DNA of 64,000 bases from Nocardia acididurans (GCF_016741815.1 NZ_JAERRJ010000002.1:558001-622000); one strand, 5' to 3'; counted from the first letter of the stretch, positions 1-8,369 are shown. The notes: generated by a model from the sequence alone, not told the origin. Made by a program: numbers and translations.

Positions 1-1257
1 TCCGAGGTGTTCGCCCGCAAGGTGCGCATCGCCATGGAATTCGCCTACAACAACGCCTGCCCGGTCGTGGTCGTCAACGACTCCGGCGGCGCGCGCATTC
101 AGGACGGCGTCACCTCGCTGGCCTGGTACGCGAATATGACCTCGCTGCAGGAGGATCTGTCGGGCTACGTGCCGATGGTGGCGGTCATGCTCGGCAAGTG
201 CGCGGCCGGTTCGGTGTACGGCCCGATCAATATGGACGTCCTGGTCGCGACCCAGGATTCGTACATGTTCGTCACCGGCCCCGAGGTCATCAAGGCCGTC
301 ACCGGCGAGGAGATCTCCGCCGAGGAACTGGGCGGTGCGAAGACCCTCGAGCGCCTGGGCACCGTGCACCATGTGGCCGAGACCGAGCAGAAGGCTTTCG
401 ACTGGGTGCGCGAGTACCTGTCGTATCTGCCGTCGAGCTGCCTCGAGCAGCCGCCGATCGTGAACCCGGGCCTGGAGCCCGAGATCACCGATTCCGACCG
501 TGAGCTGGACAAGCTCATTCCGGATTCGGACAAGATGGGCTACGACATGCATGAGGTGCTGCTGCGCATCTTCGACGACGGCGCCTTCCACGAGATCAGC
601 CCCGGCACCTCCCCGAATCTCATCACCGGGTTCGCGCGTGTCGACGGCCGCCCGGTCGGTGTGGTCGCCAATCAGCCGATGGCCCTGGGCGGCGCGCTCG
701 ACGCGGCCTGCTCGGACAAGGGCGCGTACTTCATCCGCCTGTGCAACGCCTACAACCTGCCGATCATCTACGTCGTCGACACCCCGGGCGTGCTGCCCGG
801 CGTCGAGGAGGAGAACAACCACGTCATCAAGCGTGGCGGACGGATGTTCCGGGCGCTGCTGGAGGCGACCACGCCGATCGTGACCATCGTGACGCGCAAG
901 GCGTACGGCGGCGGGTACGCGGTCATGGGCTGCAAGCAGCTGGGCGCGGATATCGCCCTGGCATGGCCGACCGCGCGCCTCGCGGTGATGGGCGCGGAGT
1001 CCATGATCAGCATCGTCGGGCGCAAGCAGCTGGCCGCGACGCCGGAGGAGCAGCGGCCCGCGGTGCGGCAGAACATGATCGACTTCTACAACGCCACCGT
1101 GGCCACGCCGTGGACGGCGGCCGAGCGCGGCTACATCGACGCGGTCATCGAACCGTCGGCGACGCGCCTCGAGATCCGCAAGGCGCTGCAGCTGCTGCGC
1201 GACAAGGGCGCGGTGCGCAAGCACAACCCGCGCAAGCACAGCCTGTTCCCGATGTGA
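1..1257 (+). CDS. Acyl-CoA carboxylase beta subunit (carboxyltransferase), 5' partial
   Basis: Carboxyltransferase subunit of a biotin-dependent acyl-CoA carboxylase, which moves carboxyl from biotin to acetyl- or propionyl-type CoA to make malonyl- or methylmalonyl-CoA. The frame is open from the first base, so the N-terminal part, about 100 residues in this family, lies outside the window. Seen: both crotonase-like halves, with glycine-rich acyl-CoA loops (GKCAAGSVYGP near residue 65 and RKAYGGGYAVMG near residue 300) and VVNDSGGARIQDG at the N-terminal end. A strong hairpin follows the stop. Which acyl-CoA is used cannot be told from this fragment. Confidence 0.93.
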   Translation, partial: SEVFARKVRIAMEFAYNNACPVVVVNDSGGARIQDGVTSLAWYANMTSLQEDLSGYVPMVAVMLGKCAAGSVYGPINMDVLVATQDSYMFVTGPEVIKAVTGEEISAEELGGAKTLERLGTVHHVAETEQKAFDWVREYLSYLPSSCLEQPPIVNPGLEPEITDSDRELDKLIPDSDKMGYDMHEVLLRIFDDGAFHEISPGTSPNLITGFARVDGRPVGVVANQPMALGGALDAACSDKGAYFIRLCNAYNLPIIYVVDTPGVLPGVEEENNHVIKRGGRMFRALLEATTPIVTIVTRKAYGGGYAVMGCKQLGADIALAWPTARLAVMGAESMISIVGRKQLAATPEEQRPAVRQNMIDFYNATVATPWTAAERGYIDAVIEPSATRLEIRKALQLLRDKGAVRKHNPRKHSLFPM

Positions 1258-1269
1258 CTCGATGAGAGA

Positions 1270-1303
1270 CCGTGCCCCCGGCCCCCACGGGCCGGGGGCA
1301 CGG
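1270..1303. terminator. Strong hairpin terminator between convergent genes
   Basis: A perfect 15-bp inverted repeat with a 4-base loop, followed on the plus strand by TTGTTT. It lies between the carboxylase stop and the convergent lipase stop and probably ends transcription from both sides. Confidence 0.85.
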
Positions 1304-1329
1304 TTGTTTCCGGAAAGAATTGCGCGCGT

Positions 1330-2724
1330 TCAGCATTCGCTGGCCGCGGGCTCACCCCGCAGGCGGGCGTCGAGCCACAGCAGCGATTCCGGGTAGCCGA
1401 TGAACGCGGCGATGATGTGCTCGCCGAGCACGCTGCGGTACACCGCGTTCGCACCGAGGGCGCACTGCTCGGCGTAGAGGTTCTTCGCGCCTTCGGGCGG
1501 CACCCAGAACTCCTGCTCCCCGTGGTAGATGTACAGCGGCACAGGCGATTTCCGGCCCTCCATGCGCGTCACCGAATAGATGTCGCGGGCCAGATCGCTC
1601 TGCAGCGGGTTGGGGATGGTCGCCGCGATGTCGATGGGCAGCAGGAGCAGCCCGAACAGTGCGAAGGTGTCCATGCAGGTGTCCTTCATGACCGACACCG
1701 CCGCCCACTGCGCCAGATGATTCATCTGCTCCAGAATTTCCGGCCGCTCCCGCCCGATGGCGAAGGTGGCCGCCATGAACACCCCCGACGCCAGATTCGC
1801 GTTCATGCTGCGCGCGAGGATCTCGTAGTCGGCGGGCACCCCGCCCATGGCCGCGCCCACCACCACATCCCGCAGTTCGGGCGCGTAATCCTCCATCAAC
1901 CGCACCGCGCCATTGGTGGCGATGGCCCCGCCGGAGTACCCGATCATCCCGAACCGGCTGTCCCCGAACTCCTCGGGCAGCGTATTGCGCACCGCGCGCA
2001 TGGAATCCAGCACGGCGTGCCCCGCCACGAACGGTTCGGCATAGGCCATGCGCGGCCCCTCGTGATCGGGAATCAGCACCGCGTACCCGCGCAGCAGCGC
2101 CAGCTGGGTGGTCGGCGGAATGTAGTCCGCGAGGTTGGTCTTGTTCGAGAAGCCGTGGGCCAGCGTATGACTCGGATTGCAGTCCCGCCCGAGCGAGTTG
2201 ATCGGCAGATTGTTCACCACCACCGGCCGGCCCCAGGGACCGTCCCACACGCCGGTCGGCGCCACCAGCGTGGCGATCGCGTACGACGGTGACCCGTCCG
2301 AATCCGTGGTCCGGTACTTGAGCTGCACCACCTGCCGCACCGGCACGAACAGCACACCCGAGGCCACCGCGGTGACATCGCGCCAGGCGATGAGCTCGCC
2401 CGCCGCGAAGTCGGGCAGATTCTCCGGCCAGTCGTCGACGAAGCCGTCACCGATGGCCGACGGCATGGCCGCCGCGCGCAGCGCCGCCAGTTCCGGGCTC
2501 AGGTGCGCACCGTCGACCAGCGGGGTGTCGGGCGCGGGCGGCAGGCTCGGCGGCGGCACGATCTGGTCGAGCCACTGCTGGAAGCCCGGCAGGTCGAGGC
2601 CGGGCAGGGCGCCGGAGACGGGTGCGCTCTCGTCGGTGGCCACGTCCTGTGGCTGGGCGTGGGCGGTCGCGGCGGAGCATCCGATCATCAAGGCGGCAGC
2701 GATGATTCGCAAACAACGAAACAC
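1330..2724 (-). CDS. Secreted LIP-family (secretory lipase) alpha/beta hydrolase
   Basis: Secreted esterase or triacylglycerol lipase of the secretory-lipase family found in Nocardia and related genera. Residues 1-23 form a Sec signal peptide (charged start, hydrophobic core, AHA cleavage site). The nucleophile Ser264 lies in GYSGG. HGEQEFWVPP and GEHIIAA near the C terminus supply the likely acid and histidine; the acid position carries Glu or Gln where Asp is common. The length (464 residues) is usual for the family. It stands alone, convergent with the carboxylase gene. The natural substrate is unknown. Confidence 0.9.
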   Translation of the reverse strand: MFRCLRIIAAALMIGCSAATAHAQPQDVATDESAPVSGALPGLDLPGFQQWLDQIVPPPSLPPAPDTPLVDGAHLSPELAALRAAAMPSAIGDGFVDDWPENLPDFAAGELIAWRDVTAVASGVLFVPVRQVVQLKYRTTDSDGSPSYAIATLVAPTGVWDGPWGRPVVVNNLPINSLGRDCNPSHTLAHGFSNKTNLADYIPPTTQLALLRGYAVLIPDHEGPRMAYAEPFVAGHAVLDSMRAVRNTLPEEFGDSRFGMIGYSGGAIATNGAVRLMEDYAPELRDVVVGAAMGGVPADYEILARSMNANLASGVFMAATFAIGRERPEILEQMNHLAQWAAVSVMKDTCMDTFALFGLLLLPIDIAATIPNPLQSDLARDIYSVTRMEGRKSPVPLYIYHGEQEFWVPPEGAKNLYAEQCALGANAVYRSVLGEHIIAAFIGYPESLLWLDARLRGEPAASEC

Positions 2725-2889
2725 AAAACCCCCACGGCGGAAGTGGTTCGAGTGGTCGAGCGATCCCCCTCATCTCGGGCGCAAGCCGATGCTAACGCCG
2801 CGGCGTGTTACGACACGGCAGCGTCGGCGCTTCGAAGTCGGTTCGACGCCACATCGAGACCGGTCCGCAGTACGACACGCGGCCTCGGT

Positions 2890-2914
2890 GATTGCGGTCG
2901 GGATGCGGGGGTAT
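2890..2914 (+). promoter_or_regulatory. SigF-type promoter of the Vms1-like gene
   Basis: GATT, 15 bp, GGGTAT: the -35/-10 layout of SigF/SigB-type sigma factors. The -10 ends 9 bp before the GTG at 2924, which suggests a leaderless transcript and helps fix the start codon. Confidence 0.6.
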
Positions 2915-2923
2915 CCGGTATTC

Positions 2924-4018
2924 GTGGTCAGAACGAGTCTTCGAGAACTGATCGACCGGACCGGACCGTTCGCCTCGGTGTATTTCGACAGCTCCCACGA
3001 CACCGAGGACGCCGACCGGCAGTTCGAGGCCAGCCTGCGGATGGTGCGCGAAAGCCTTTCCGCCGCAGGGGCTTCCGCAGGGCTGATCGGCGCGATCGGA
3101 ATCGCGGTGGCGGCCGGGCCGCCCGCGCCGGGCCGCTCCGGGCGCGCACTGCTCGCCGATCACCGCACCGTGCTGGTTGACGAACAGCTACCGGCCCCGC
3201 CGCCGCGCGAGTTGGTGCGGGTGTCGCCGCTGCCCGCCGTGCTGCCGCTGCTGGAGCAGCGCACGCCGCGGGTTCCGCACGTGGTGGTCCAGGTGTACGC
3301 GAGCGGGTCGCGGCTGTATGCCATGGACTGCTACGGCGATCGGAGCTCCTCCGGAATCGACGTCACGCCGAATGCGCAGCGGGCCCGCCCGCAGCGACGG
3401 CACGCCCGCGACATGATGCGCAGGCGGATCGGCGAATTGGCCGATCAGGTGTGCCGCACGGCGGACCAGGTGGCGGCGGCCGTCATCATTCTCGCCGGTG
3501 ACGCCCCGGCGCGCGCCGCGCTGCGCAATGCCCTCGACGCCCGCTACGGCACCGACGGCGATGCCGATTCGCACGGCGACGATCCGGAGGTATGCGGGCG
3601 GCGCGTGGTCGAGATCGACAGCGGCGAGCGCGAAATGATGCGCACGACGGTGCGCAAGGTGATCGCCGAAACGGCCGACGCCCATTTCCAGTGGACCCTG
3701 CGCCGCTACCGCACCGAGGCCGATCGCCCGTGGGGCGCGACCACCAGCGGCCTCGCCGAAACGACCGCCGCCCTGCGCGAACGCTCTGTCGAACAACTGC
3801 TCATCGACCCGACCGCCATCGACGACCGCCAGGTGCTGGTCGGCGACACCCACCTCGACGTGGCCACCGCCGCACACGAATTGACCGGCGCCGCCGAAAT
3901 CCGCCGCGCCGACGAGGCCCTGCCCGCCGCCGCCCTGGCCGGCGACTCCGAGATCGTCCCCGTCGACGGCCGCCTGACGCTTCCCGACGGCGTGGGCGCG
4001 CTACTCCGCCGGATCTGA
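2924..4018 (+). CDS. Vms1/Rv2629-like release-factor-fold protein (baeRF family)
   Basis: A 364-residue protein of the bacterial eRF1-like/Vms1 group that includes M. tuberculosis Rv2629. The family relates to the peptidyl-tRNA hydrolase fold of eukaryotic Vms1/ANKZF1 and is thought to act on stalled ribosomes; that role is inference here. Seen: GPFASVYFDSSHDTEDA near the N terminus, VVVQVYASGSRLYAMDC in the middle, and a C-terminal half with TAHELTGAAEIRRADEALPAAALAG. The GTG at 2924 is chosen because it aligns with the Rv2629 N terminus and follows a SigF-type -10 by 9 bp. The same frame stays open upstream to 2177, but that stretch is antisense to the lipase gene. Confidence 0.82.
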   Translation: MVRTSLRELIDRTGPFASVYFDSSHDTEDADRQFEASLRMVRESLSAAGASAGLIGAIGIAVAAGPPAPGRSGRALLADHRTVLVDEQLPAPPPRELVRVSPLPAVLPLLEQRTPRVPHVVVQVYASGSRLYAMDCYGDRSSSGIDVTPNAQRARPQRRHARDMMRRRIGELADQVCRTADQVAAAVIILAGDAPARAALRNALDARYGTDGDADSHGDDPEVCGRRVVEIDSGEREMMRTTVRKVIAETADAHFQWTLRRYRTEADRPWGATTSGLAETTAALRERSVEQLLIDPTAIDDRQVLVGDTHLDVATAAHELTGAAEIRRADEALPAAALAGDSEIVPVDGRLTLPDGVGALLRRI

Positions 4019-4047
4019 GCCTCCGGCACCAGGATTCAGGAGATCCC

Positions 4048-4353
4048 ATGCAGCCGACCACCGAGCCCCCGCTCCCGGAACCACCCGGCCCCACCCCGCT
4101 CCCGGAACCGCCCGGTCCCCCACCACTTCCGGACCCCAACCGGCCGCCCGGCCCCGACCCCGCGCGGCCGCCGCTGCCCGACCCCGCGCGGCCGCCGCTG
4201 CCCGATCCCGCACGACCGCCGGCTCCGGATCCTGTCCCGGACCCGAACCGGCCGCCCGGTCCCGATCCGGTGCTACCGCCGGTGCCGGAACCACGGCCGC
4301 CGGTGCCGCCGCTGCCGCCGGATCCGATCACCGCGGGCCGTGCGACGGCATGA
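4048..4353 (+). CDS. Proline-rich repetitive small protein (101 aa)
   Basis: A small protein made almost only of Pro, with Pro-Asp, Pro-Glu and Pro-Gly steps; PLPDPARP-like units recur with a 24-bp period in the DNA. An AGGAGA ribosome binding site lies 5 bp before ATG 4048, and a textbook terminator follows at once, so expression is plausible. No signal peptide, membrane segment or domain is seen. It is 29 bp downstream of the Vms1-like gene and could share its transcript. An extended, disordered protein is the likely form; the function is unknown. Confidence 0.6.
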   Translation: MQPTTEPPLPEPPGPTPLPEPPGPPPLPDPNRPPGPDPARPPLPDPARPPLPDPARPPAPDPVPDPNRPPGPDPVLPPVPEPRPPVPPLPPDPITAGRATA

Positions 4354-4356
4354 GCG

Positions 4357-4387
4357 AAGGGCTCCCGGCGATGCCGGGAGCCCTTTT
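4357..4387 (+). terminator. Intrinsic terminator after the proline-rich gene
   Basis: A perfect 13-bp stem with a 3-base GAT loop, running into TTTT on the plus strand. It lies between the proline-rich gene and the convergent sigF. Confidence 0.9.
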
Positions 4388-4413
4388 CCGGTGGCGCACC
4401 CACCAGTCGTCGG

Positions 4414-5223
4414 CTAGTCGCGCAGTGCCTGTTCGCGAAGCCAGGTCAGGGTTTTGGAGAGGATGCGGGAGACGTGCATCTGTGAGATGCCGAGCTGGTC
4501 CGCGATCTGGGTCTGGGTCTTGGCCTCGAAGAAACGCATCACCAGCACGCGCTGTTCGCGGTCGGGCAGTTCGGAGATGAGGGGTTTGACGGCGAGGAAT
4601 TCGTCGACCCGGTCGTAGCGGGGTTCGACGTCGCCGAGCACCTCCATGAGCGACAGCGGCGTGTTCTCGCTGTCGTCGCCGGTGACGGCGTCGAGGGAGG
4701 CGAGCTGATAGGCGTTTCCGGCGATCAGCGCCTGCGTGACCTCGACCAGGTCCACGTCCAGGTATTCGGCGAGTTCGCGCGCCTTGGGCAGGCGGCCCAG
4801 CCGCTGCGCGAGCTTGTCGATCGCCCCGCCGATACTGAGCTGAATCTCCTTGGTGCGCCGGGGAACTCGCACCGCCCAGGTATTGTCGCGGAAGTGCCTG
4901 CGCACCTCGCCCATGATGGTGGGCACCGCGAAGGACAGGAACGACGATCCGCGCGTGACATCGAAGCGGTCCACCGCCTGCACCAAGCCCACGCGGGCGA
5001 CCTGCAGCAGATCATCGAAAGTCTCACCGCGCCCGGCGAATCGGCGCGCGATATGGTCGGCCAGCGGCATGCACCGGCCGATCAGCTTCTCCCGCACCAT
5101 TTCCCGCATCGGGTCGGCGGGATCGATCGCGGCCAGTTCCTTGAACATCGGTTCGATATTGTCGTAGCTGTCGCCACGACTGCGGGATCGCCCGGGCGGG
5201 CGCGGTTTCGACTCATCCGTCAT
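4414..5223 (-). CDS. sigF: SigB/SigF/SigG-family stress sigma factor
   Basis: RNA polymerase sigma factor of the general stress and sporulation group (269 residues). Seen: region 2 (FDDLLQVARVGLVQAVDRFD, then SFLSFAVPTIMGEVRRHFRD), region 3 and region 4 with its helix-turn-helix (QTQIADQLGISQMHVSRILS). ATG 5223 lies inside the 3' end of rsbW with an 11-bp overlap, so the pair is translationally coupled, as is usual for an anti-sigma/sigma pair. A longer open frame upstream is antisense-like and overlaps rsbW. The same operon is preceded by a promoter of this sigma type, which implies autoregulation. The exact paralogue name (sigB or sigF) is by family only. Confidence 0.92.
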   Translation of the reverse strand: MTDESKPRPPGRSRSRGDSYDNIEPMFKELAAIDPADPMREMVREKLIGRCMPLADHIARRFAGRGETFDDLLQVARVGLVQAVDRFDVTRGSSFLSFAVPTIMGEVRRHFRDNTWAVRVPRRTKEIQLSIGGAIDKLAQRLGRLPKARELAEYLDVDLVEVTQALIAGNAYQLASLDAVTGDDSENTPLSLMEVLGDVEPRYDRVDEFLAVKPLISELPDREQRVLVMRFFEAKTQTQIADQLGISQMHVSRILSKTLTWLREQALRD

Positions 5224-5644
5224 CGACTTCACCTCGCAGGCGACTGAATTCGATGACTGTGGGGTACCCGCCGGCGAGCGCATCGAACGGCCGCCGCTGC
5301 GCACGGATGGTCTCGGTAATGGTTTGCAGGACATGCCATCCGAACCCGTCTTCGTCGAACGTCTCGTCGTCGACGGTGACGGCGGATACCCGCACCGACA
5401 TCTGCTCGTCGTCGAAGTCGAAGTCGCAGTCGACACACGAGCCCGGCGCGGCGGCCACGATCAGGCCGGTCGCGACCTCGTCGAGCGCGACCCGGATATC
5501 GGTCACCTCGTCGAGCGCGAAATCGGCGATGAGCGCCACCGTCTCGGCGAGCGCGCGCAGCATGGTCAGCTGCCCTAGATCAGCGGGCACCCGGATACCG
5601 ACCGTGCTCGTGTCCGCGACTGGTTTGGAAAGCCACTCACTCAT
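5213..5644 (-). CDS. rsbW: RsbW/UsfX-like anti-sigma factor (HATPase_c kinase)
   Basis: Serine kinase/anti-sigma factor expected to hold the downstream sigma factor inactive and to switch partner to an unphosphorylated STAS protein. Seen: the ATPase N-box segment (VTDIRVALDEVATGLI) and a later Asp-Gly region (DEDGFGWHVLQTITE) typical of GHKL folds. ATG 5644 is chosen because GGAG lies 7 bp upstream and the product (143 residues) fits the family; an upstream ATG at 5731 has no good ribosome site. The 3' end overlaps sigF by 11 bp. A STAS antagonist is encoded about 1 kb upstream on the same strand. Confidence 0.88.
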   Translation of the reverse strand: MSEWLSKPVADTSTVGIRVPADLGQLTMLRALAETVALIADFALDEVTDIRVALDEVATGLIVAAAPGSCVDCDFDFDDEQMSVRVSAVTVDDETFDEDGFGWHVLQTITETIRAQRRPFDALAGGYPTVIEFSRLRGEVDDG

Positions 5645-5811
5645 GCGTATCTCCGCCTGTCCGTCGCCGAGCCGCAGAGACGGAATGCGCCGAGCCCGGT
5701 CGTTGTTCGATCCATTCGTCCGTTGCATCATTCTCGGGCATCCAGTTCATCCGCGACCACCTATCGCGGGAGCTTTCGCCAGATGAGGGCACCCAGCTGT
5801 GTAGTCGACGC

Positions 5812-5836
5812 GTACCCTGCGGGTCGGCGCCGAAAC
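5812..5836 (-). promoter_or_regulatory. SigF-type autoregulatory promoter of rsbW-sigF
   Basis: Read on the minus strand: GTTT, 15 bp, GGGTAC, an exact match to the SigF layout. It lies about 170 bp upstream of rsbW, so the expected leader is about 155-160 bases. Confidence 0.75.
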
Positions 5837-5865
5837 AGCTCGAACGAATATTTATGCCGCGCGGT

Positions 5866-6543
5866 TCATTCCGGGCGCATCCGCTGATGCACCGTCAACA
5901 GCAGATGATCGAATCGCGTGCGGAGCTCCACCGCCGTGCCGCCCATGGCGGAGATCTCGGCCACGAGCTGCTGCGCGAGCGTGCGCAGTTTGGTGTTGGT
6001 CTCCTGCGACCGCCAGGTCAGCACCCGGAAGGCCTGTTCGGCATTGATGCCGTAGACGAGCATGAGCGCGCCCTTGGCCTGCTCGATCGTCGCGCGCGCC
6101 CGATACAGTTCGGGCAGCGTGTCGTCGAGCGTCTCCTGCCGGTGTTCGGCGAGCGTATCGGTTACATCGATGTAGTAGCCGGATGCCCCGACCACCATGT
6201 CCTTGTCGTCGACCATGTGGTCACCCACCACGATCACGTGGTGCACCGCGCCATCGGTGTCGATGATGCGATGCCGGCTGCTGAATGGTTCGCCGTTCTC
6301 CACGGTGCGGGCAAGAGAGGTGGCAACCCGTTCGCGATCTTCCGGATGTTTGTGTGCCAGAAGCAGTTCGGTGGTCGGTTCCACGGTCCCGGGGAGATAG
6401 CCGTGTATGGCGGCCACCTCGTCGGACCACTCCCAGCGCTGGTCGGCGAACCAGAATCGATAGCTGCCGACGGTCTGGGAGCGCCCCGGGCCGATCACCT
6501 GATCCAGTGCGTCGCTCGAGGAAATATTCCCTCCGGTTGTCAC
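5866..6543 (-). CDS. PAS-ANTAR regulatory protein
   Basis: A 225-residue signalling protein. Residues about 25-130 form a PAS domain (VGSYRFWFADQRWEWSDEV, then ASGYYIDVTD). Residues about 145-205 form an ANTAR domain (IEQAKGALMLVYGINAEQAF, then LRTLAQQLV). ANTAR domains bind paired RNA hairpins and prevent transcription termination. It is encoded between the STAS gene and rsbW-sigF, which suggests a sensor feeding the same stress response. The start is GTG 6543; a GAGGT lies directly against it, so the true start could be slightly further in. Confidence 0.87.
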   Translation of the reverse strand: MTTGGNISSSDALDQVIGPGRSQTVGSYRFWFADQRWEWSDEVAAIHGYLPGTVEPTTELLLAHKHPEDRERVATSLARTVENGEPFSSRHRIIDTDGAVHHVIVVGDHMVDDKDMVVGASGYYIDVTDTLAEHRQETLDDTLPELYRARATIEQAKGALMLVYGINAEQAFRVLTWRSQETNTKLRTLAQQLVAEISAMGGTAVELRTRFDHLLLTVHQRMRPE

Positions 6544-6629
6544 CTCACGAGTATCCGCCGTGAGCGCGTGTCCCGTAGGCGGATCGATGGGGCCGGGAGT
6601 ATCCCGGCCCCATCCGGCCGAGCCGGAGA

Positions 6630-7043
6630 TCAGGCCTCCAGTGCGGCCTGTACCGTCCGGAAATGGCAGAACAACGGCCGCACACCGGTTACTTCGAGGA
6701 CGCGCTCGACCTCACGACGGGTGGCGACCACCCGCAGATCCACTCCACCGGCAGCGGCAGCCTCCTTGGCGGCGGGCAGCGCGAGCGCGCTGCCGATGCT
6801 GAGGAACCTGGTCTGACGGAAGTCGACGACCACGGCACGCGAACTGGAAGTCACTGCCTCATCCAGCGCTTTGGCGAATTCCGGGAAGACGGCGGCATCC
6901 AGCTCCCCTTCGACACGCACGATGGTGCACCCGAAACCCGGGTCCCGCGGTGACGGGGGATGGTGACTTCGGTCCCCTGGCGCGGAACCGACGGAGTTGG
7001 TGTCGCCGTCGACACCACGCTGAAGCACAGCAATTGCGGACAT
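6630..7043 (-). CDS. STAS-domain anti-anti-sigma factor
   Basis: RsbV/SpoIIAA-type antagonist (137 residues) expected to bind the anti-sigma factor when dephosphorylated. Seen: strand and helix pattern of STAS (GCTIVRVEGELDAAVFPEF, then VVVDFRQTRFLSIGSALAL); the phosphoacceptor is probably in the FLSIGSA loop. The N-terminal 35 residues are poorly conserved. ATG 7043 has GGGAGG 6 bp upstream. No SigF-type promoter is visible before it, so it may be made separately from rsbW-sigF. Confidence 0.85.
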   Translation of the reverse strand: MSAIAVLQRGVDGDTNSVGSAPGDRSHHPPSPRDPGFGCTIVRVEGELDAAVFPEFAKALDEAVTSSSRAVVVDFRQTRFLSIGSALALPAAKEAAAAGGVDLRVVATRREVERVLEVTGVRPLFCHFRTVQAALEA

Positions 7044-7361
7044 GACTAACCTCCCAGAGGGAAAAATCCAGTTCCCACGCGGAGACCCGTCGCCGATCAG
7101 AGATTCGAGCGCTGTGCACGGCACGGCGCGCGGTATGCACCGATGCGATATGCACTGTTTGCGAAAGCACTCGTGCGAAAACGAAGTGGCGATACTACGT
7201 GCTCATCGCAGCTCTCTGCGAACGGCCCCGGGCGCGAACCGGGTCGGCTGTAGTCTCAACCTGGTCACATTGTGTCACGGTTCCGGCCGCCTGTCACAGA
7301 CGTACCGGAACCTGTCCGAAATGCGTAGGCGCACTTGGCTTTCAGCCGACGTGCCCGTGTG
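7044..7361. other. Intergenic region, no gene seen
   Basis: About 320 bp between the STAS gene start and the thioesterase stop, both on the minus strand. It must hold the STAS promoter, but I see no clear -35/-10 pair, no SigF motif and no convincing small gene. It is AT-richer than its flanks. Confidence 0.4.
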
Positions 7362-8195
7362 TCAGATACGTTTCCGCATCACCATGTCGAGCTGGGCATT
7401 GCTGATCTGACGGCCCGCGTTCGAGACCGAGGTGACCATGCAGCTACCGAAGGACCCGCGCCGGTCGAACAGGGTGGCCACCCCCACGGCCATACCCCGC
7501 TCACTGAAGTGACTGTCGGCCTCGACGCCGATCTCGAGCCCCTCGGGCAGCCGGGCCAGTGCCAGGGTCATATCGGTATTGATGAAGCCGATGCCCTTGT
7601 CACCCCAGTTGGTCATCATGCTGGTCGCCTCGCCCACCAGTGCGGCGCGCACGAAGGGGGACGGTTCCTCCCCGGTCACCACATGGATCGGATGCTGCCA
7701 GGTGCGCTTGCGCGCGCCGTCCTCGTGATCGGTGGGCAGCTGCGACCAGGTGCGCGAGGCATCGCTCTCGAAGTAGGGCACCCGCGGCGACCGCGACGGC
7801 GGCGCGATATCCACCGGCGGCGGGGACGGCTCGTGCTCGCGCTGCCACAGCTCTCCCGGCGGCTGCTCGGACGGTTGCAGCAGCACCGCCGAGGCACGCG
7901 CGGCGATGCCGCCGCCCTGCACCACGGTCACGTCGGCGACGCGGATGCGCCTGCCGTCGCGCACGCGCACGGTCGGGGTGGCGGTGTGCTCGAAGCGGGC
8001 GGCGCTGAACATGTCCACGGTCAGCCGGACCGGCACGAAACCGTCGGTGGCGTGCTCGCGTTCCAGTTCACGAGCCATGAGACCGCACAGCGCCGGACCG
8101 ACCACCTGCGCGGCCGACCACTGGCTGCTGGCGAACCGGGTCGGGTAGTACCCGCCGTCCACCACATCGAAATAGGCCGGAATTTCGTCCACCAC
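7362..8195 (-). CDS. TesB-like acyl-CoA thioesterase family protein
   Basis: Double hot-dog thioesterase-like protein, expected to hydrolyse acyl-CoA. Seen: an N-terminal hot-dog half (YYPTRFASSQWSAAQVVGPA, then VRLTVDMFSAARFEHTATP) and a C-terminal half ending in VGVATLFDRRGSFGSCMVTS. The longest frame starts at a TTG (8228). I prefer the GTG at 8195, with GGAG 9 bp upstream, giving 277 residues. A KstR-type palindrome lies about 60 bp upstream, linking the gene to steroid or lipid breakdown. The substrate is not known. Confidence 0.78.
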   Translation of the reverse strand: MVDEIPAYFDVVDGGYYPTRFASSQWSAAQVVGPALCGLMARELEREHATDGFVPVRLTVDMFSAARFEHTATPTVRVRDGRRIRVADVTVVQGGGIAARASAVLLQPSEQPPGELWQREHEPSPPPVDIAPPSRSPRVPYFESDASRTWSQLPTDHEDGARKRTWQHPIHVVTGEEPSPFVRAALVGEATSMMTNWGDKGIGFINTDMTLALARLPEGLEIGVEADSHFSERGMAVGVATLFDRRGSFGSCMVTSVSNAGRQISNAQLDMVMRKRI

Positions 8196-8256
8196 GGGCC
8201 ACGGCTCCTGTCCAGTCCAGCTGATCAATCCACTGTTCCCAGACGTAACACACCCG

Positions 8257-8270
8257 TAGAACTTGTTTCA
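8257..8270. promoter_or_regulatory. KstR-type operator upstream of the thioesterase
   Basis: TAGAACTTGTTTCA fits the published KstR pattern TnnAACnnGTTnnA. KstR is the TetR repressor of cholesterol catabolism in mycolata. The site lies in the promoter region of the thioesterase gene. Confidence 0.5.
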
Positions 8271-8369
8271 ACGCGGGGGCCGGTGGGCGGCCGGTGGCAT
8301 ATCCCACAGCACAGCGAGAACGCGCCCGGCGATTCCTCGCCGGGCGCATGCTCTGCTCATTCCCGAAGG

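Noticed and set aside
2177..2923. N-terminal extension of the Vms1-like gene
   Set aside because: Runs antisense through the lipase gene; homology and the SigF promoter place the start at 2924.
4150..4210. 24-bp repeats as a non-coding repeat element
   Set aside because: They are in frame with the proline-rich gene and explained by its amino-acid repeats.
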